A stretch of DNA of 64,000 bases, from positions 124,001 through 188,000 of the forward strand of contig NZ_VEXQ01000003.1 in NCBI RefSeq assembly GCF_006376615.1. Direction: 5' to 3'. Below the pieces are notes generated by a model. The model did not search any database. It saw only the letters and a program-made list of their open reading frames with translations, and had not been told where the DNA came from. The position numbers and the translations under genes were made by a program. How positions within the stretch are numbered: the stretch's first letter is position 1; each line of letters begins with the position of its first letter. Below are positions 1 to 8,571 of this stretch, one piece after another. The stretch is from Buttiauxella sp. B2 (GTDB lineage Bacteria; Pseudomonadota; Gammaproteobacteria; Enterobacterales; Enterobacteriaceae).

Positions 1-359
1 CCACCAGGTACGGAGAAAGAGATCATCAAATCGTCTAAACGCCAGTCAGGTAACACGCGGAAAGGACGTACCAATTCAGCAGACGGTGCATGCCAGTGGT
101 TAACGGCCTGTGCCAGCAGTGACCAGTTGGTTTCACCCAGATCGTCAAAATGTTCAAAAGGCCCGTTGGCCGCCTGCCATTGACCGTTGATATGGCTGAC
201 CAGTCGGCTATCCACTTCTGCTTCCATAGCAAGACCGGCTAATTCATCCGGGGTAATCGGATCGACAAAATCAGGGAACGCATTTTTTAACACGACTGGC
301 TTTTTCTGCCAGTATTTCGCCATAAACTCAGGCCAGTCTAAATTGAGTTGATAATCCAT
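1..359 (-). CDS. roxA: 50S ribosomal protein L16 arginine 3-hydroxylase RoxA, 5' part only
   Basis: The minus strand is open from an ATG at 359 to the left window edge and encodes about 119 residues beginning MDYQLNLDWPEFMAKYWQKK. From memory this matches the N-terminus of E. coli RoxA (YcfD), including the stretches ELAGLAMEAEVDSRLVSH and FRVLPDWRLDDLMISFSVPG. RoxA is a JmjC-type 2-oxoglutarate/Fe(II) oxygenase that hydroxylates an arginine of ribosomal protein L16. The iron ligands (HxD...H) lie beyond the edge, so catalysis cannot be checked. In E. coli roxA sits next to phoQ near 25 min. Here it is divergent from dinG, which implies a rearrangement breakpoint just upstream of its start. 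Identity is secure; completeness is unknown. Confidence 0.93.
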   Translation of the reverse strand, partial: MDYQLNLDWPEFMAKYWQKKPVVLKNAFPDFVDPITPDELAGLAMEAEVDSRLVSHINGQWQAANGPFEHFDDLGETNWSLLAQAVNHWHAPSAELVRPFRVLPDWRLDDLMISFSVPG

Positions 360-493
360 TTTTGATACCAGTGGAGGATAAACAGGCTCGATTATAGAGA
401 AGGTTCGCTATCCGCCGCCTTGTCATGAGTCAAGGCAACCGGTGAGACTGGCGCAGAAAAAACAATACAGCCCCGCCGCAAAAAGTGGGACAA

Positions 494-513
494 TAGTGGC
501 TGTTTATACAGTA
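494..513 (+). promoter_or_regulatory. LexA (SOS) box of dinG
   Basis: The 20-mer tagtggctgtttatacagta fits the LexA pattern TACTG-N10-CAGTA with a degenerate left half (GTG instead of CTG) and a perfect right half. It ends 12 bp before the dinG ATG, as I recall for the E. coli dinG box. It therefore overlaps the initiation region and should repress dinG until SOS induction. Confidence 0.85.
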
Positions 514-525
514 AAAGTGGTTTCC

Positions 526-2691
526 ATGGCCTTGTCCTCCGCGCAAAAAGCGCAAATCGCCGCCTGGTATAAGGCGTTACAGCAACAGATCCCGGACTTT
601 ATTCCGCGTCCACCGCAACGGCAAATGATTGCCGAAGTGGCGAAAACGCTCGCGGGTGAGGAAGGTCGTCATCTGGCGATTGAGGCTCCAACTGGCGTGG
701 GTAAAACACTTTCTTACCTGATTCCCGGCATCGCTATTGCGCGAGGCGAGCAAAAAACACTGGTGGTCAGCACAGCCAACGTTGCTCTTCAGGATCAAAT
801 ATTTAGCAAAGATTTGCCGCTGCTACGCAAAATTATCCCCGACCTGAAATTCACAGCAGCCTTTGGCCGTGGGCGCTATGTCTGTCCGCGCAATCTTGCT
901 GCTTTGGCAACGGATAATCTGGCGCAGGGCGATCTGCTGGCTTTTCTGGAAGATGAACTTGCTCCTGCCAGCAAAGACGAGCAACAGCGCTGTGTAAAAC
1001 TGAAAACGGACCTTGATGCTTACAAATGGGACGGCCTACGCGATCATACTTCGCAAAACATTGAAGATGATCTGTGGCGCCGCCTGAGTACTGACAAAGC
1101 CAGCTGCCTTGGGCGTAATTGCCATTGGTATCGCGAATGCCCGTTCTTTGTGGCGCGCCGTGAAATTGACGATGCCGAAGTCGTGGTCGCGAATCACGCG
1201 CTAGTGATGGCCGCCATGGAAAGTGACGCGGTTCTGCCTGAAGCGAAAAACCTGCTGCTGATTTTAGACGAAGGCCACCATTTGCCGGATGTCGCACGCG
1301 ATGCGCTGGAAATGAGTGCCGAAGTCACGCCTGGCTACAGCCGTTTGCAGTTCGATTTATTCACCAAACTGGTGGAAACCTGCATGGCGCAGTTCCGCCC
1401 GAAAAGCCCACCACCGTTGACGTCGCCCGAACGCTTGACCAATCATTGCGATGAGATCCATGAACTGCTGAGCTCGTTTAGCGGCATCGTGTCGTTGTGG
1501 TTGCCTGGTGAACAAGAAGCTGAGCATCGCTTTGAAATGGGTGTTTTGCCTGAAGAAATCATGGTGATTTGCAAACGGCTGGCGAAACTAATGGAAGGGT
1601 TGCGCGGCCTTGCAGAAGCCTTGCTTAACGACCTGGGCGAAAAAACCGGTACGCACGATATTGTGCGTTTGCATCGCTCGTTATTACACATGAACCGCGC
1701 ATTGGGCTACTTCGAAACGCAGAGCAAACTGTGGCGGCTTTCGGCGATGGAACAGGCATCGGGTGCGCCGGTTTCAAAATGGGTGACACGTGATATCCGC
1801 GAAGGGCAGCAACATTTGTACTTCCATTGCGTAGGGATCCGCGTCAGCGATCAACTCGAAAAGCTGGTCTGGCGCAACGTACCGCATGTGATAATCACTT
1901 CCGCGACGTTGCGATCGCTCAACAAGTTCGATCGTTTGCAAGAGATGAGCGGCCTGAGCGAAAAAGCGGGTGATCGTTTTATCGCCCTGGATTCGCCGTT
2001 TAATCATGTCGAGCAAGGCAAATTGGTGATCCCGCAGTTGACGGTAGAGCCGACGATGGCAAACGAAGCCCAGCATTTGGCTGAAATGGCAGCGTTTTTC
2101 CGCGCTGAGCTCGCAAAAGGTGAGCATAAAGGCATGCTGGTGTTATTTGCCAGCAACCGCGCGATGCAAGTGTTCCTGACGCATGTCACCGATCTGCGGC
2201 TGACATTATTAGTACAAGGCGATATGCCACGTTACCGGCTGGTGGAGTTGCACCGCAAACGCGTAGAACAAGGTGAAACCAGCGTGCTGGTTGGTTTGCA
2301 GTCCTTTGCGGAGGGCCTGGATTTAAAGGGCGACTTACTCAGCCAGGTGCATATCCATAAAATAGCCTTCCCGCCTATCGACAGCCCGGTCGTGCTCACT
2401 GAAGGTGAATGGTTAAAAACCCTGAAACGCTATCCTTTTGAAGTACAGAGTTTACCGAGCGCTTCATTTAATCTTATTCAACAAGTTGGACGTTTAATTC
2501 GTAGTCACGGCTGTTATGGTGAGGTGGTGATTTACGACCGCCGCCTGTTGACCAAAAATTATGGTCCGCGTTTATTGGGTGCATTGCCGGTGTTTCCGAT
2601 AAGTCAGCCCGAAGCACCAGCGGCTAAACTGATTGATACCACCCCGAAAAAGACGGTGCGGCGCAAACGTGTAAGCAAGAACAAGAAATAG
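526..2691 (+). CDS. dinG: ATP-dependent 5'-3' DNA helicase DinG
   Basis: A 721-residue XPD/Rad3-like SF2 helicase that unwinds R-loops, D-loops and forked DNA and helps replication forks pass transcription units. Walker A is EAPTGVGKT at residues 53-61. The DEGH box lies near 248 and the C-terminal helicase motif reads QQVGRLIRSHG. The four iron-sulfur cysteines are present: Cys120 in GRYVC and three in ASCLGRNCHWYREC. The frame stays open upstream to 442, but the ATG at 526 gives the family N-terminus (MALSSAQKAQIAAWYKALQQ) and lies just after the LexA box, so it was chosen. ybiB follows after 14 bp and is probably cotranscribed. Confidence 0.97.
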   Translation: MALSSAQKAQIAAWYKALQQQIPDFIPRPPQRQMIAEVAKTLAGEEGRHLAIEAPTGVGKTLSYLIPGIAIARGEQKTLVVSTANVALQDQIFSKDLPLLRKIIPDLKFTAAFGRGRYVCPRNLAALATDNLAQGDLLAFLEDELAPASKDEQQRCVKLKTDLDAYKWDGLRDHTSQNIEDDLWRRLSTDKASCLGRNCHWYRECPFFVARREIDDAEVVVANHALVMAAMESDAVLPEAKNLLLILDEGHHLPDVARDALEMSAEVTPGYSRLQFDLFTKLVETCMAQFRPKSPPPLTSPERLTNHCDEIHELLSSFSGIVSLWLPGEQEAEHRFEMGVLPEEIMVICKRLAKLMEGLRGLAEALLNDLGEKTGTHDIVRLHRSLLHMNRALGYFETQSKLWRLSAMEQASGAPVSKWVTRDIREGQQHLYFHCVGIRVSDQLEKLVWRNVPHVIITSATLRSLNKFDRLQEMSGLSEKAGDRFIALDSPFNHVEQGKLVIPQLTVEPTMANEAQHLAEMAAFFRAELAKGEHKGMLVLFASNRAMQVFLTHVTDLRLTLLVQGDMPRYRLVELHRKRVEQGETSVLVGLQSFAEGLDLKGDLLSQVHIHKIAFPPIDSPVVLTEGEWLKTLKRYPFEVQSLPSASFNLIQQVGRLIRSHGCYGEVVIYDRRLLTKNYGPRLLGALPVFPISQPEAPAAKLIDTTPKKTVRRKRVSKNKK

Positions 2692-2705
2692 AAAGGAGAG
2701 TCTGA

Positions 2706-3674
2706 GTGGATTACCGTAAGATCATTAAAGAAGTCGGGCGCGGTAAGAACCATGCACGCGATCTGGATTTTGACACCGCTCGTGGCTTATATGCCCACAT
2801 GCTCAGAGGAGAAGTGCCGGAGCTTGAGCTGGGCGGCGTGCTGATTGCACTGCGTATCAAAGGCGAAGGTGAGGCAGAAATGCTCGGCTTCTATGACGCA
2901 ATGAAGCACCACATCATTTCTCTAACGCCGCCGGTTAACAAGCCGATGCCCATCGTGATCCCTTCCTATAATGGCGCGCGCAAACAAGCAAACCTCACGC
3001 CATTGCTGGCGATGCTGCTTAACCGCCTGGGTTTCCCTGTGGTGGTGCATGGCGTAAGCCACGATCCTACGCGGGTGGTAAGCGAAACTATTTTTACGCT
3101 GATGGGCATTGAACCCACGCGACTCGCGGGGCAGGCACAAGCCAAACTGGAGTCGCACCATCCGGTCTACATCCCGATAAGCGCCCTCTGCCCACCGATG
3201 GAAGATCAACTCGCAATGCGTTGGCGTATGGGGGTGCGTAACAGTGCGCACACGCTTGCGAAACTGGCGACACCGTTTGAAGAAGATACGGCACTGCGTC
3301 TGGCAAGTGTTTCTCATCCTGAATATGTTCCAAAAGTGGCGAAGTTCTTTGCTGATATCGGTGGACGCGGCCTGCTGATGCACGGTACTGAAGGGGAAGT
3401 GTATGCCAATCCACAACGCTGCCCGCAGATTACGCTTATCGACAGCCATGGCGCGCGGATAGTCAGCGAACGTCAGACGCAAACCAGTGATGAAGACGTT
3501 GTGTTGCCATCCGGGAAAGACCCAGAAATTACCGCACGCTGGATTGAACGTTGTGTTGCAGGAGTCGAACCCATCCCACAATCATTAAAAACGCAAATGG
3601 CTTGCTGCCTGTTGGCGACAGGTGAAGAGCAAACCATGGAAGATGCGCTGGCGCGAGTGATGCAAAGCTACTGA
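2706..3674 (+). CDS. ybiB: YbiB, anthranilate phosphoribosyltransferase-like (TrpD2) protein
   Basis: A 322-residue protein starting at GTG behind a good ribosome site (gaaaggagag, 2691-2700). It has the glycosyltransferase family 3 fold (helical N-domain, then the nucleoside/PRPP-type domain) and closely resembles E. coli YbiB by eye, for example in PSYNGARKQANLTPLLA and MRWRMGVRNSAHTLAKLATP. The E. coli protein is described as a nucleic-acid-binding TrpD2 dimer rather than a tryptophan enzyme and is SOS-associated through dinG. Its place 14 bp after dinG supports the same LexA control here. The true biochemical role is unsettled. Confidence 0.93.
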   Translation: MDYRKIIKEVGRGKNHARDLDFDTARGLYAHMLRGEVPELELGGVLIALRIKGEGEAEMLGFYDAMKHHIISLTPPVNKPMPIVIPSYNGARKQANLTPLLAMLLNRLGFPVVVHGVSHDPTRVVSETIFTLMGIEPTRLAGQAQAKLESHHPVYIPISALCPPMEDQLAMRWRMGVRNSAHTLAKLATPFEEDTALRLASVSHPEYVPKVAKFFADIGGRGLLMHGTEGEVYANPQRCPQITLIDSHGARIVSERQTQTSDEDVVLPSGKDPEITARWIERCVAGVEPIPQSLKTQMACCLLATGEEQTMEDALARVMQSY

Positions 3675-3681
3675 TTTTCAA

Positions 3682-3702
3682 GGCCCGTCCCGGCCGCGGG
3701 CC
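3682..3702. terminator. GC-rich hairpin between convergent ybiB and ade
   Basis: Inverted repeat GGCCCG / CGGGCC with a 9-nt GC-rich loop lies between the two convergent stop codons (3674 and 3713). There is no proper T-run on either side, so it is at best a weak or Rho-assisted bidirectional terminator. Confidence 0.35.
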
Positions 3703-3712
3703 AGAAAACAAG

Positions 3713-5479
3713 CTACTCTTTTATCGCCAGTTCGGTGAAACAAAAGTGGTCGCCATCGAAAAGCCCCTGACTGGTAAGTTTCAGTGATGGGATTACCGGT
3801 AATGACAGAAATGCCATTTGAATAAACGGCTCATCTAAGGTTATTCCGCAGTCACGGCAAGCGGCTTTGAGTTCATCAATTTTCTGCGCCAGAACGTGAG
3901 CGGGTTGCTCACTCATCAAACCACAAATCGGCAAAGGCAGATGGCTGACAACCTTGCCGTTTGCCACTACACATAACCCGCCGCCATCTTTAATTACTTG
4001 GTTCACGGCCATGGCCATTTCGGCTGGATTGCGACCTATTACGACCAGATTATGGCTGTCGTGGCTGACGGTTGAAGCCAGTGCGCCGCTGCGTAAACCG
4101 AAGCCTGACAGCAGGCCAACGGCTGGCGGTGATTGATGTCCGTAGCGCTCCAGGACTGCCAGATAGCAGATATCCTTCTCGCCGAAACCTGCATCGGACC
4201 AGGTAAATTCCCGCGCATGAGTGATAAGTTCATTTGGGATAACCTCAATCACCCGGTAGCGAGTACCGGGAACTAAATTTAGCGTTAATTCATTGGTGGT
4301 TATCCTTTGGCGATGCACGGTATTGCCTATCGGGGGTAATGACTGGTGATGACGTTTAGCTTCCTGATCGTGGAGTTGCTCCGTGCAAACTGGTTTACCC
4401 TTAATAAACACTTGCTGAACGGTAACGTTACGCGCATCGCTCAGCAGAACGATGTCTGCTTGTTTTCCCGGAGCCAGTAAACCCAAGTGCTTCAGGCCGA
4501 AATGGCGGGCGGCTGACCAGCTGGCAACGCGGTACGCCAGGTATACAGGCACGTGGTGTTGGTTAATCAGGCGGCGGATTAGGGCGTCAATATGCCCTTC
4601 ATGGGCGATCTCCCAAGGGTTGCGATCGTCGGTGCACAACATGCACTGTGGGCTATTCATCGCATTGATCAGTGGCGCAAGGGTATTCAGGTTTCGTGCG
4701 GCGGAACCTTCACGAATCATCAGCGCCATGCCGGCTATGAGTTTTTCACGCCCCTCTTCCAGAGTATGGGTTTCATGGCAGTTTTCTATTCCAGCGCAAA
4801 GATAGGCATTGAGCGCTTTGCCACGCAGGCCGGGTGAGTGACCATCAAGCGTCAGATGACGAAAGGCATCTATTTTATCGAGAATCGTATCATTTCCGGC
4901 AATCACGCCAGGATAATCCATCATCTCACCAAGCCCTGTGATTAAGGGGTGATCGCGCCATTTCAGCATCGCGTGTAGAGGAAACTCCGCGCCGTTGATG
5001 TCGCTTTCGGCAAGCGCTGGTACACAGGAACTGACTTGGATATATTGGTTTTGTTGCGCCTGTTCGGCACAACGCACGAACCACTCAATTCCTTTTTCCC
5101 CGAGAACATTGACGATTTCATGCGGGTCGCAAATCAGTGTGGTTAAGCCGCGCGGCAGGGTGGCTGTTTCAAAGGTTATCGGTGTCATCATGCTCGATTC
5201 AATATGCAGATGTGCGTCGATAAAACCTGGCACTGCAACGGTGTTATTCCCGTTGATGCGCTGAAGGGCTGGGGTGTGTTGGTATTCCGGGCCAATACCA
5301 ACGATAGTTTTTCCTTTTATTACAATAGGTCCGGGGATTTCGCCACCATTTATTAAATCGAGAACCATAATATTATCAATAATATAATCCGCAGGTGCGC
5401 CATTACGGGCTGTGGCCAATATTTCCTGCAATTCCTTCCTGCTGACCTGATGATACTTTGCGTTAATTCCATTATTCAT
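3713..5479 (-). CDS. ade: Adenine deaminase
   Basis: A 588-residue amidohydrolase, the same length as E. coli Ade (YicP), that converts adenine to hypoxanthine and ammonia in purine salvage. The metal motif HLH is at residues 90-92 ([10 protein letters not shown]). A DPHE motif ([11 protein letters not shown]) and DDRNP follow at the positions typical of bacterial adenine deaminases, and a C-terminal adenine deaminase domain completes the protein. It is divergent from the adenine permease adeQ, separated by 200 bp, so uptake and deamination are linked. In E. coli K-12 this pair lies near 82 min; here it sits between ybiB and ybiJ, so it is relocated or separately acquired. Confidence 0.96.
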   Translation of the reverse strand: MNNGINAKYHQVSRKELQEILATARNGAPADYIIDNIMVLDLINGGEIPGPIVIKGKTIVGIGPEYQHTPALQRINGNNTVAVPGFIDAHLHIESSMMTPITFETATLPRGLTTLICDPHEIVNVLGEKGIEWFVRCAEQAQQNQYIQVSSCVPALAESDINGAEFPLHAMLKWRDHPLITGLGEMMDYPGVIAGNDTILDKIDAFRHLTLDGHSPGLRGKALNAYLCAGIENCHETHTLEEGREKLIAGMALMIREGSAARNLNTLAPLINAMNSPQCMLCTDDRNPWEIAHEGHIDALIRRLINQHHVPVYLAYRVASWSAARHFGLKHLGLLAPGKQADIVLLSDARNVTVQQVFIKGKPVCTEQLHDQEAKRHHQSLPPIGNTVHRQRITTNELTLNLVPGTRYRVIEVIPNELITHAREFTWSDAGFGEKDICYLAVLERYGHQSPPAVGLLSGFGLRSGALASTVSHDSHNLVVIGRNPAEMAMAVNQVIKDGGGLCVVANGKVVSHLPLPICGLMSEQPAHVLAQKIDELKAACRDCGITLDEPFIQMAFLSLPVIPSLKLTSQGLFDGDHFCFTELAIKE

Positions 5480-5575
5480 ATTATTTTCTCATTTTGATTT
5501 TATTAAATTGATAAAATAATTATCGAAACTCCATAAAATATAAAATTTAGTCTAGCGGTACGCCCCGGTAAAAAA

Positions 5576-5591
5576 TGTGATTAGCTTCACT
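5576..5591. promoter_or_regulatory. Probable CRP site between ade and adeQ
   Basis: TGTGAttagctTCACT preceded by AAA matches the CRP dyad TGTGA-N6-TCACA with one mismatch. It lies near the middle of the 200-bp AT-rich divergent region and could act on either gene. No PurR box (ACGCAAACGTTTGCGT-like) was found there by eye. Confidence 0.55.
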
Positions 5592-5679
5592 GAATAAAAT
5601 TAAGTGAATAGATTAGATTTAAGAGAGATATATGTTGCGACAGCTTTTAGTTAAGTCCCTTTCCTAGACGGATGAAAAA

Positions 5680-7014
5680 ATGAATAATGAAACGAGTGAA
5701 ATTAAACCCTCCGACTCTGGTGGCATTGCGAGCTTTTTTAAATTTGCTCAGCATGGCACCTGTATGCGTACTGAGATTATTGCTGGCCTAACGACCTTCT
5801 TAACGATGGTATACATTGTCTTTGTGAATCCGCAAATTCTCAGTGCGGCACATATGGACCCTAAGGTAGTGTTTGTTACGACCTGCTTGATCGCGGGTGT
5901 AGGGAGTATAGCGATGGGGGTTGTGGCCAATCTTCCCGTAGCGCTGGCTCCCGCTATGGGGCTGAATGCCTTTTTTGCTTTTGTTGTTGTGGGGGTTTTC
6001 GGGTTGACCTGGCAAGTAGGAATGGGGGCTATTTTTTGGGGGGCTGTCGGGCTATTTTTACTAACACTCTTTCGCATACGCTACTGGATGATCGCCAATA
6101 TACCAATAAGTTTACGAGTTGGTATTACCAGTGGCATTGGTCTATTTATCGCCATTATGGGGCTGAAAAATGCCGGTATTATTATCGCCAATAAAGATAC
6201 ATTAGTCAGTATAGGTGATTTGAGTTCACATGGTGTATTAGTGGGTATACTTGGGTTTTTTATTATCGCGGTGTTGTCGTCACGTAATTTCCATGCGGCT
6301 GTACTAATTTCTATTATTATAACTTCCTGCTGCGGGTTATTCTTCGGTGATGTTCATTTTAGTGGTATTTATTCTATTCCGCCGAATATCACTAGTGTGC
6401 TGGGGCAGGTGGATTTGACAGGTGCGCTATCCTTGGATCTCGCAGGAGTTATTTTTTCTTTTATGTTAATTAACTTATTTGATTCATCTGGAACGCTCAT
6501 TGGTGTTACCGATAAAGCGGGTTTGATTAAAAGTGATGGAACCTTTCCAGGGATGAGTAAAGCGCTGTATGTCGATAGCCTGAGTTCTGTCGTCGGTGCA
6601 TATATTGGTACTTCTTCCGTTACGGCCTATATCGAAAGTACTTCAGGGGTAGCTGTTGGCGGGCGCACCGGATTAACGGCCGTGGTGGTGGGAGTAATGT
6701 TTTTATTGATAGTGTTCTTCTCCCCGCTGGCAGAAATGGTGCCGAGTTATGCAACAGCTGGTGCGCTTATTTTTGTTGGCGTGTTAATGACTGCGAGCCT
6801 TGCACGCATCGATTGGAATGATTTAACTGAATCGGTCCCGGCATTTATTACCACTGTCATGATGCCGTTTACCTTTTCTATAACGGAGGGCATTGCGCTG
6901 GGATTTATGGCGTACTGCATTATGAAGCTTTTCACCGGGCGGTTACGCGAGCTAAATATCTGCGTAGTGGCTGTAGCATTGTTGTTTGCGCTTAAAATTG
7001 CGTTTGTAGATTAA
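5680..7014 (+). CDS. adeQ: Adenine permease AdeQ (NCS2 family)
   Basis: A 444-residue polytopic inner-membrane protein of the AzgA-like branch of NCS2, importing adenine by proton symport. It matches E. coli AdeQ (YicO) closely by eye, for example TELIAG-like TEIIAGLTTFLTMVYIVFVN, LPVALAPAMGLNAFFAFV and INLFDSSGTLIGVTDKAGL, which hold the conserved substrate-site acidic and polar residues. About 12-14 membrane segments are visible. The start at 5680 gives the family N-terminus MNNETSE. It is divergent from ade, and the two form an import-plus-deamination module. Confidence 0.95.
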   Translation: MNNETSEIKPSDSGGIASFFKFAQHGTCMRTEIIAGLTTFLTMVYIVFVNPQILSAAHMDPKVVFVTTCLIAGVGSIAMGVVANLPVALAPAMGLNAFFAFVVVGVFGLTWQVGMGAIFWGAVGLFLLTLFRIRYWMIANIPISLRVGITSGIGLFIAIMGLKNAGIIIANKDTLVSIGDLSSHGVLVGILGFFIIAVLSSRNFHAAVLISIIITSCCGLFFGDVHFSGIYSIPPNITSVLGQVDLTGALSLDLAGVIFSFMLINLFDSSGTLIGVTDKAGLIKSDGTFPGMSKALYVDSLSSVVGAYIGTSSVTAYIESTSGVAVGGRTGLTAVVVGVMFLLIVFFSPLAEMVPSYATAGALIFVGVLMTASLARIDWNDLTESVPAFITTVMMPFTFSITEGIALGFMAYCIMKLFTGRLRELNICVVAVALLFALKIAFVD

Positions 7015-7043
7015 AAAAAAGCCCGCGGTAAAGAGCCGCGGGC
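7013..7043 (-). terminator. Rho-independent terminator downstream of ybiJ
   Basis: Stem GCCCGCGG (7021-7028) / CCGCGGGC (7036-7043) with a run of A on its left, which reads as a T-run on the minus strand. It therefore terminates leftward transcription from ybiJ and lies at the end of adeQ, where it may also slow rightward transcription. Confidence 0.85.
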
Positions 7044-7120
7044 AACAAGGGTAATAACAAAGTCAAGCTGGGTGGAGCAGCGCTCCAAAAATGAGGGTTA
7101 ATCAAAGCAATACAGCAGGA

Positions 7121-7381
7121 TTACTTGTAGATAACCGCAGTACCGCTCATTTTTCCGTTGGTGTTAGCAGAAGTGATCGAGTACGCTTTTGCGCCAGCCG
7201 CTTGTGCTTTATCAGCCAGTTTTGCTTCCAGGCCATCCAGAGTTGTTGCGCCATCCGCTGAAACTACACCCACTTTATTTAAGTTCTGAGCTTCAGATTG
7301 GGTGATAGATTGTGCAGCGAACGCACCGAAAGAAAGAGTAGTAAGGGCAATAGCAGCTACAGCATATTTGATGGTTTTCAT
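7121..7381 (-). CDS. ybiJ: YbiJ, YhcN/DUF1471 family periplasmic protein
   Basis: An 86-residue secreted small protein. Residues 1-22 form a signal peptide (MKTIKYAVAAIALTTLSFGAFA), followed by the DUF1471 module ending in SGTAVIYK. By eye it is very similar to E. coli YbiJ (NKxGVVSADGA..LDxLEAKLA). Family members such as BhsA, McbA and YhcN respond to stress and affect biofilm or envelope properties; no specific function is established for YbiJ. It ends leftward into a strong terminator. Together with mcbA it brackets the variable block to its right. Confidence 0.93.
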   Translation of the reverse strand: MKTIKYAVAAIALTTLSFGAFAAQSITQSEAQNLNKVGVVSADGATTLDGLEAKLADKAQAAGAKAYSITSANTNGKMSGTAVIYK

Positions 7382-7430
7382 AGTTAATATCTCGCAGGTT
7401 ATTCTGTTTAAGGTGACGTTGTTCCGTCGA

Positions 7431-7446
7431 TGTGATTATGGTCACA
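7431..7446. promoter_or_regulatory. CRP site upstream of ybiJ
   Basis: TGTGAttatggTCACA is a perfect TGTGA-N6-TCACA dyad centred about 57 bp before the ybiJ start codon, consistent with direct cAMP-CRP action on ybiJ. Confidence 0.7.
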
Positions 7447-7561
7447 CTTTTAAGCAGAATAATAAATCGAATAGAATTGACGACCTTATTCAAAATTTTT
7501 GAATCCAATCTAAACCATTGAAATAAGTGATGATTAGCGAGCGAATTATCATTACTGTTTG

Positions 7562-7577
7562 TGTGATCTGCTTCACA
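7562..7577. promoter_or_regulatory. Second CRP site in the ybiJ / HTH-gene intergenic region
   Basis: TGTGAtctgctTCACA is also a perfect dyad, 131 bp from the first. The 361-bp gap 7382-7742 is otherwise AT-rich with T-tracts and holds no convincing gene. The site is 166 bp before the start of the rightward HTH gene and about 180 bp before ybiJ, so it could serve either. Confidence 0.65.
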
Positions 7578-7742
7578 CTTATTTTTCCGCATCTTTTGCT
7601 ACTTTTTTTGCTGCTACTGGTCATCTCTGGCTTGCAATCGCTTGCGCACTCTTTTTACGACAATGTGCTTATTTGCTCTTTTCGCACGCTAACTTGCTTT
7701 TATAATGAAGACTTTACTTAACCATTTGCCAAAAGAGGTTTG

Positions 7743-8564
7743 ATGGAGATTAAGCTGCACTCCAACGCCACCACGACGCCGCGTACTCGCAAATATATTC
7801 AGAGTTCTGAAAAATCCGACAGTGATTTGGCTGAAGAGTTGAATATTTCTGTGGATACCGTCAGGCGTTGGCGTAAGCGAGATGACTGTTATGACAAATC
7901 TCATCGGCCGAATACTATTCATCGCGCTTTGAGTCATGAGCAAGAAGCCATACTGGTCTTTTTGCGTGTGCGTCTGTCTCTTTCTCTTGATGAGCTTCTG
8001 GAAGCCGCGCAATTGCTGGTACAGCAGGGTATTTCCCGTGCGAGTGTCAGCAGAATGCTGCAAAACTGGCAACAATCGCGTCTGACAAAACCTGATTTGA
8101 AGCAACCTGTCGGGCATCTTCACCTTGACGTATTCCCTCTGCCGGAAAGTATTAGCCATAAGCACGGCTTGTTGCTGGCTTTCAGCGACCCGGTTTCTGG
8201 TTTTCTTGCTGTGGCGCTGCGTGAGCGAGGTGAGGAACAACCGCTTGATGCGCTGGTAGGCTTTTTGCAGCAGGGTTTGTTGTTGCAGGTACTTTCATTG
8301 ACTTCACGTTCTACTGAGCTCACTCGGAAACTGGCTGAAAAGCTTCAGGTTCCATTACATGAAGTACTGCCAGAAGCGTGGCAGGAGCGGGCGGCAAGTG
8401 GTGAATGGGCACAGCCACTGGAACAGTTACTGAACGGTGAGCGTTACGATAAACGGTTAGGGTTTGGTGCTGTGTTACTAGAATTTGAGGATTTGCTGAA
8501 TCATCGAATTATCCGCAGCCGGTTGAAGAATCTCACGCCGGCTGCGTGGCTAAAAGCTAAATAG
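7743..8564 (+). CDS. HTH protein resembling a catalytically degenerate IS481-type transposase
   Basis: A 273-residue protein. An N-terminal helix-turn-helix (about residues 24-46, with NISVDTVRRWRKR) and a second one (about 80-108, with GISRASVSRMLQNW) are followed by VGHLHLDVFPL. That segment resembles the start of the DDE/RNase H core of IS481/IS3-like transposases, where Asp129 would be the first catalytic residue. The segment where these enzymes carry TDNG reads LTSRST (about 186-191), so the second Asp is missing, and the C-terminus is short. No terminal inverted repeats were seen. ATG 7743 was preferred to TTG 7740; an AAGAGG lies just upstream. It is convergent with the PTS operon. A domesticated DNA-binding regulator is the likeliest reading; the function is unknown. 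Confidence 0.75.
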   Translation: MEIKLHSNATTTPRTRKYIQSSEKSDSDLAEELNISVDTVRRWRKRDDCYDKSHRPNTIHRALSHEQEAILVFLRVRLSLSLDELLEAAQLLVQQGISRASVSRMLQNWQQSRLTKPDLKQPVGHLHLDVFPLPESISHKHGLLLAFSDPVSGFLAVALRERGEEQPLDALVGFLQQGLLLQVLSLTSRSTELTRKLAEKLQVPLHEVLPEAWQERAASGEWAQPLEQLLNGERYDKRLGFGAVLLEFEDLLNHRIIRSRLKNLTPAAWLKAK

Positions 8565-8571
8565 TTCGAGT

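Noticed and set aside
5480-5679. Purine riboswitch or PurR box between ade and adeQ
   Set aside because: No conserved riboswitch core or PurR palindrome could be found by eye; only the CRP-like dyad stands out.
7527-7721. Rightward 64-codon Leu/Phe-rich frame between ybiJ and the HTH gene
   Set aside because: Low-complexity translation of T-tracts; it runs through the second CRP site and has no family signal.
7743-8564. Intact insertion sequence
   Set aside because: No terminal inverted repeats or target duplication were found and the transposase-like protein lacks the second catalytic Asp.
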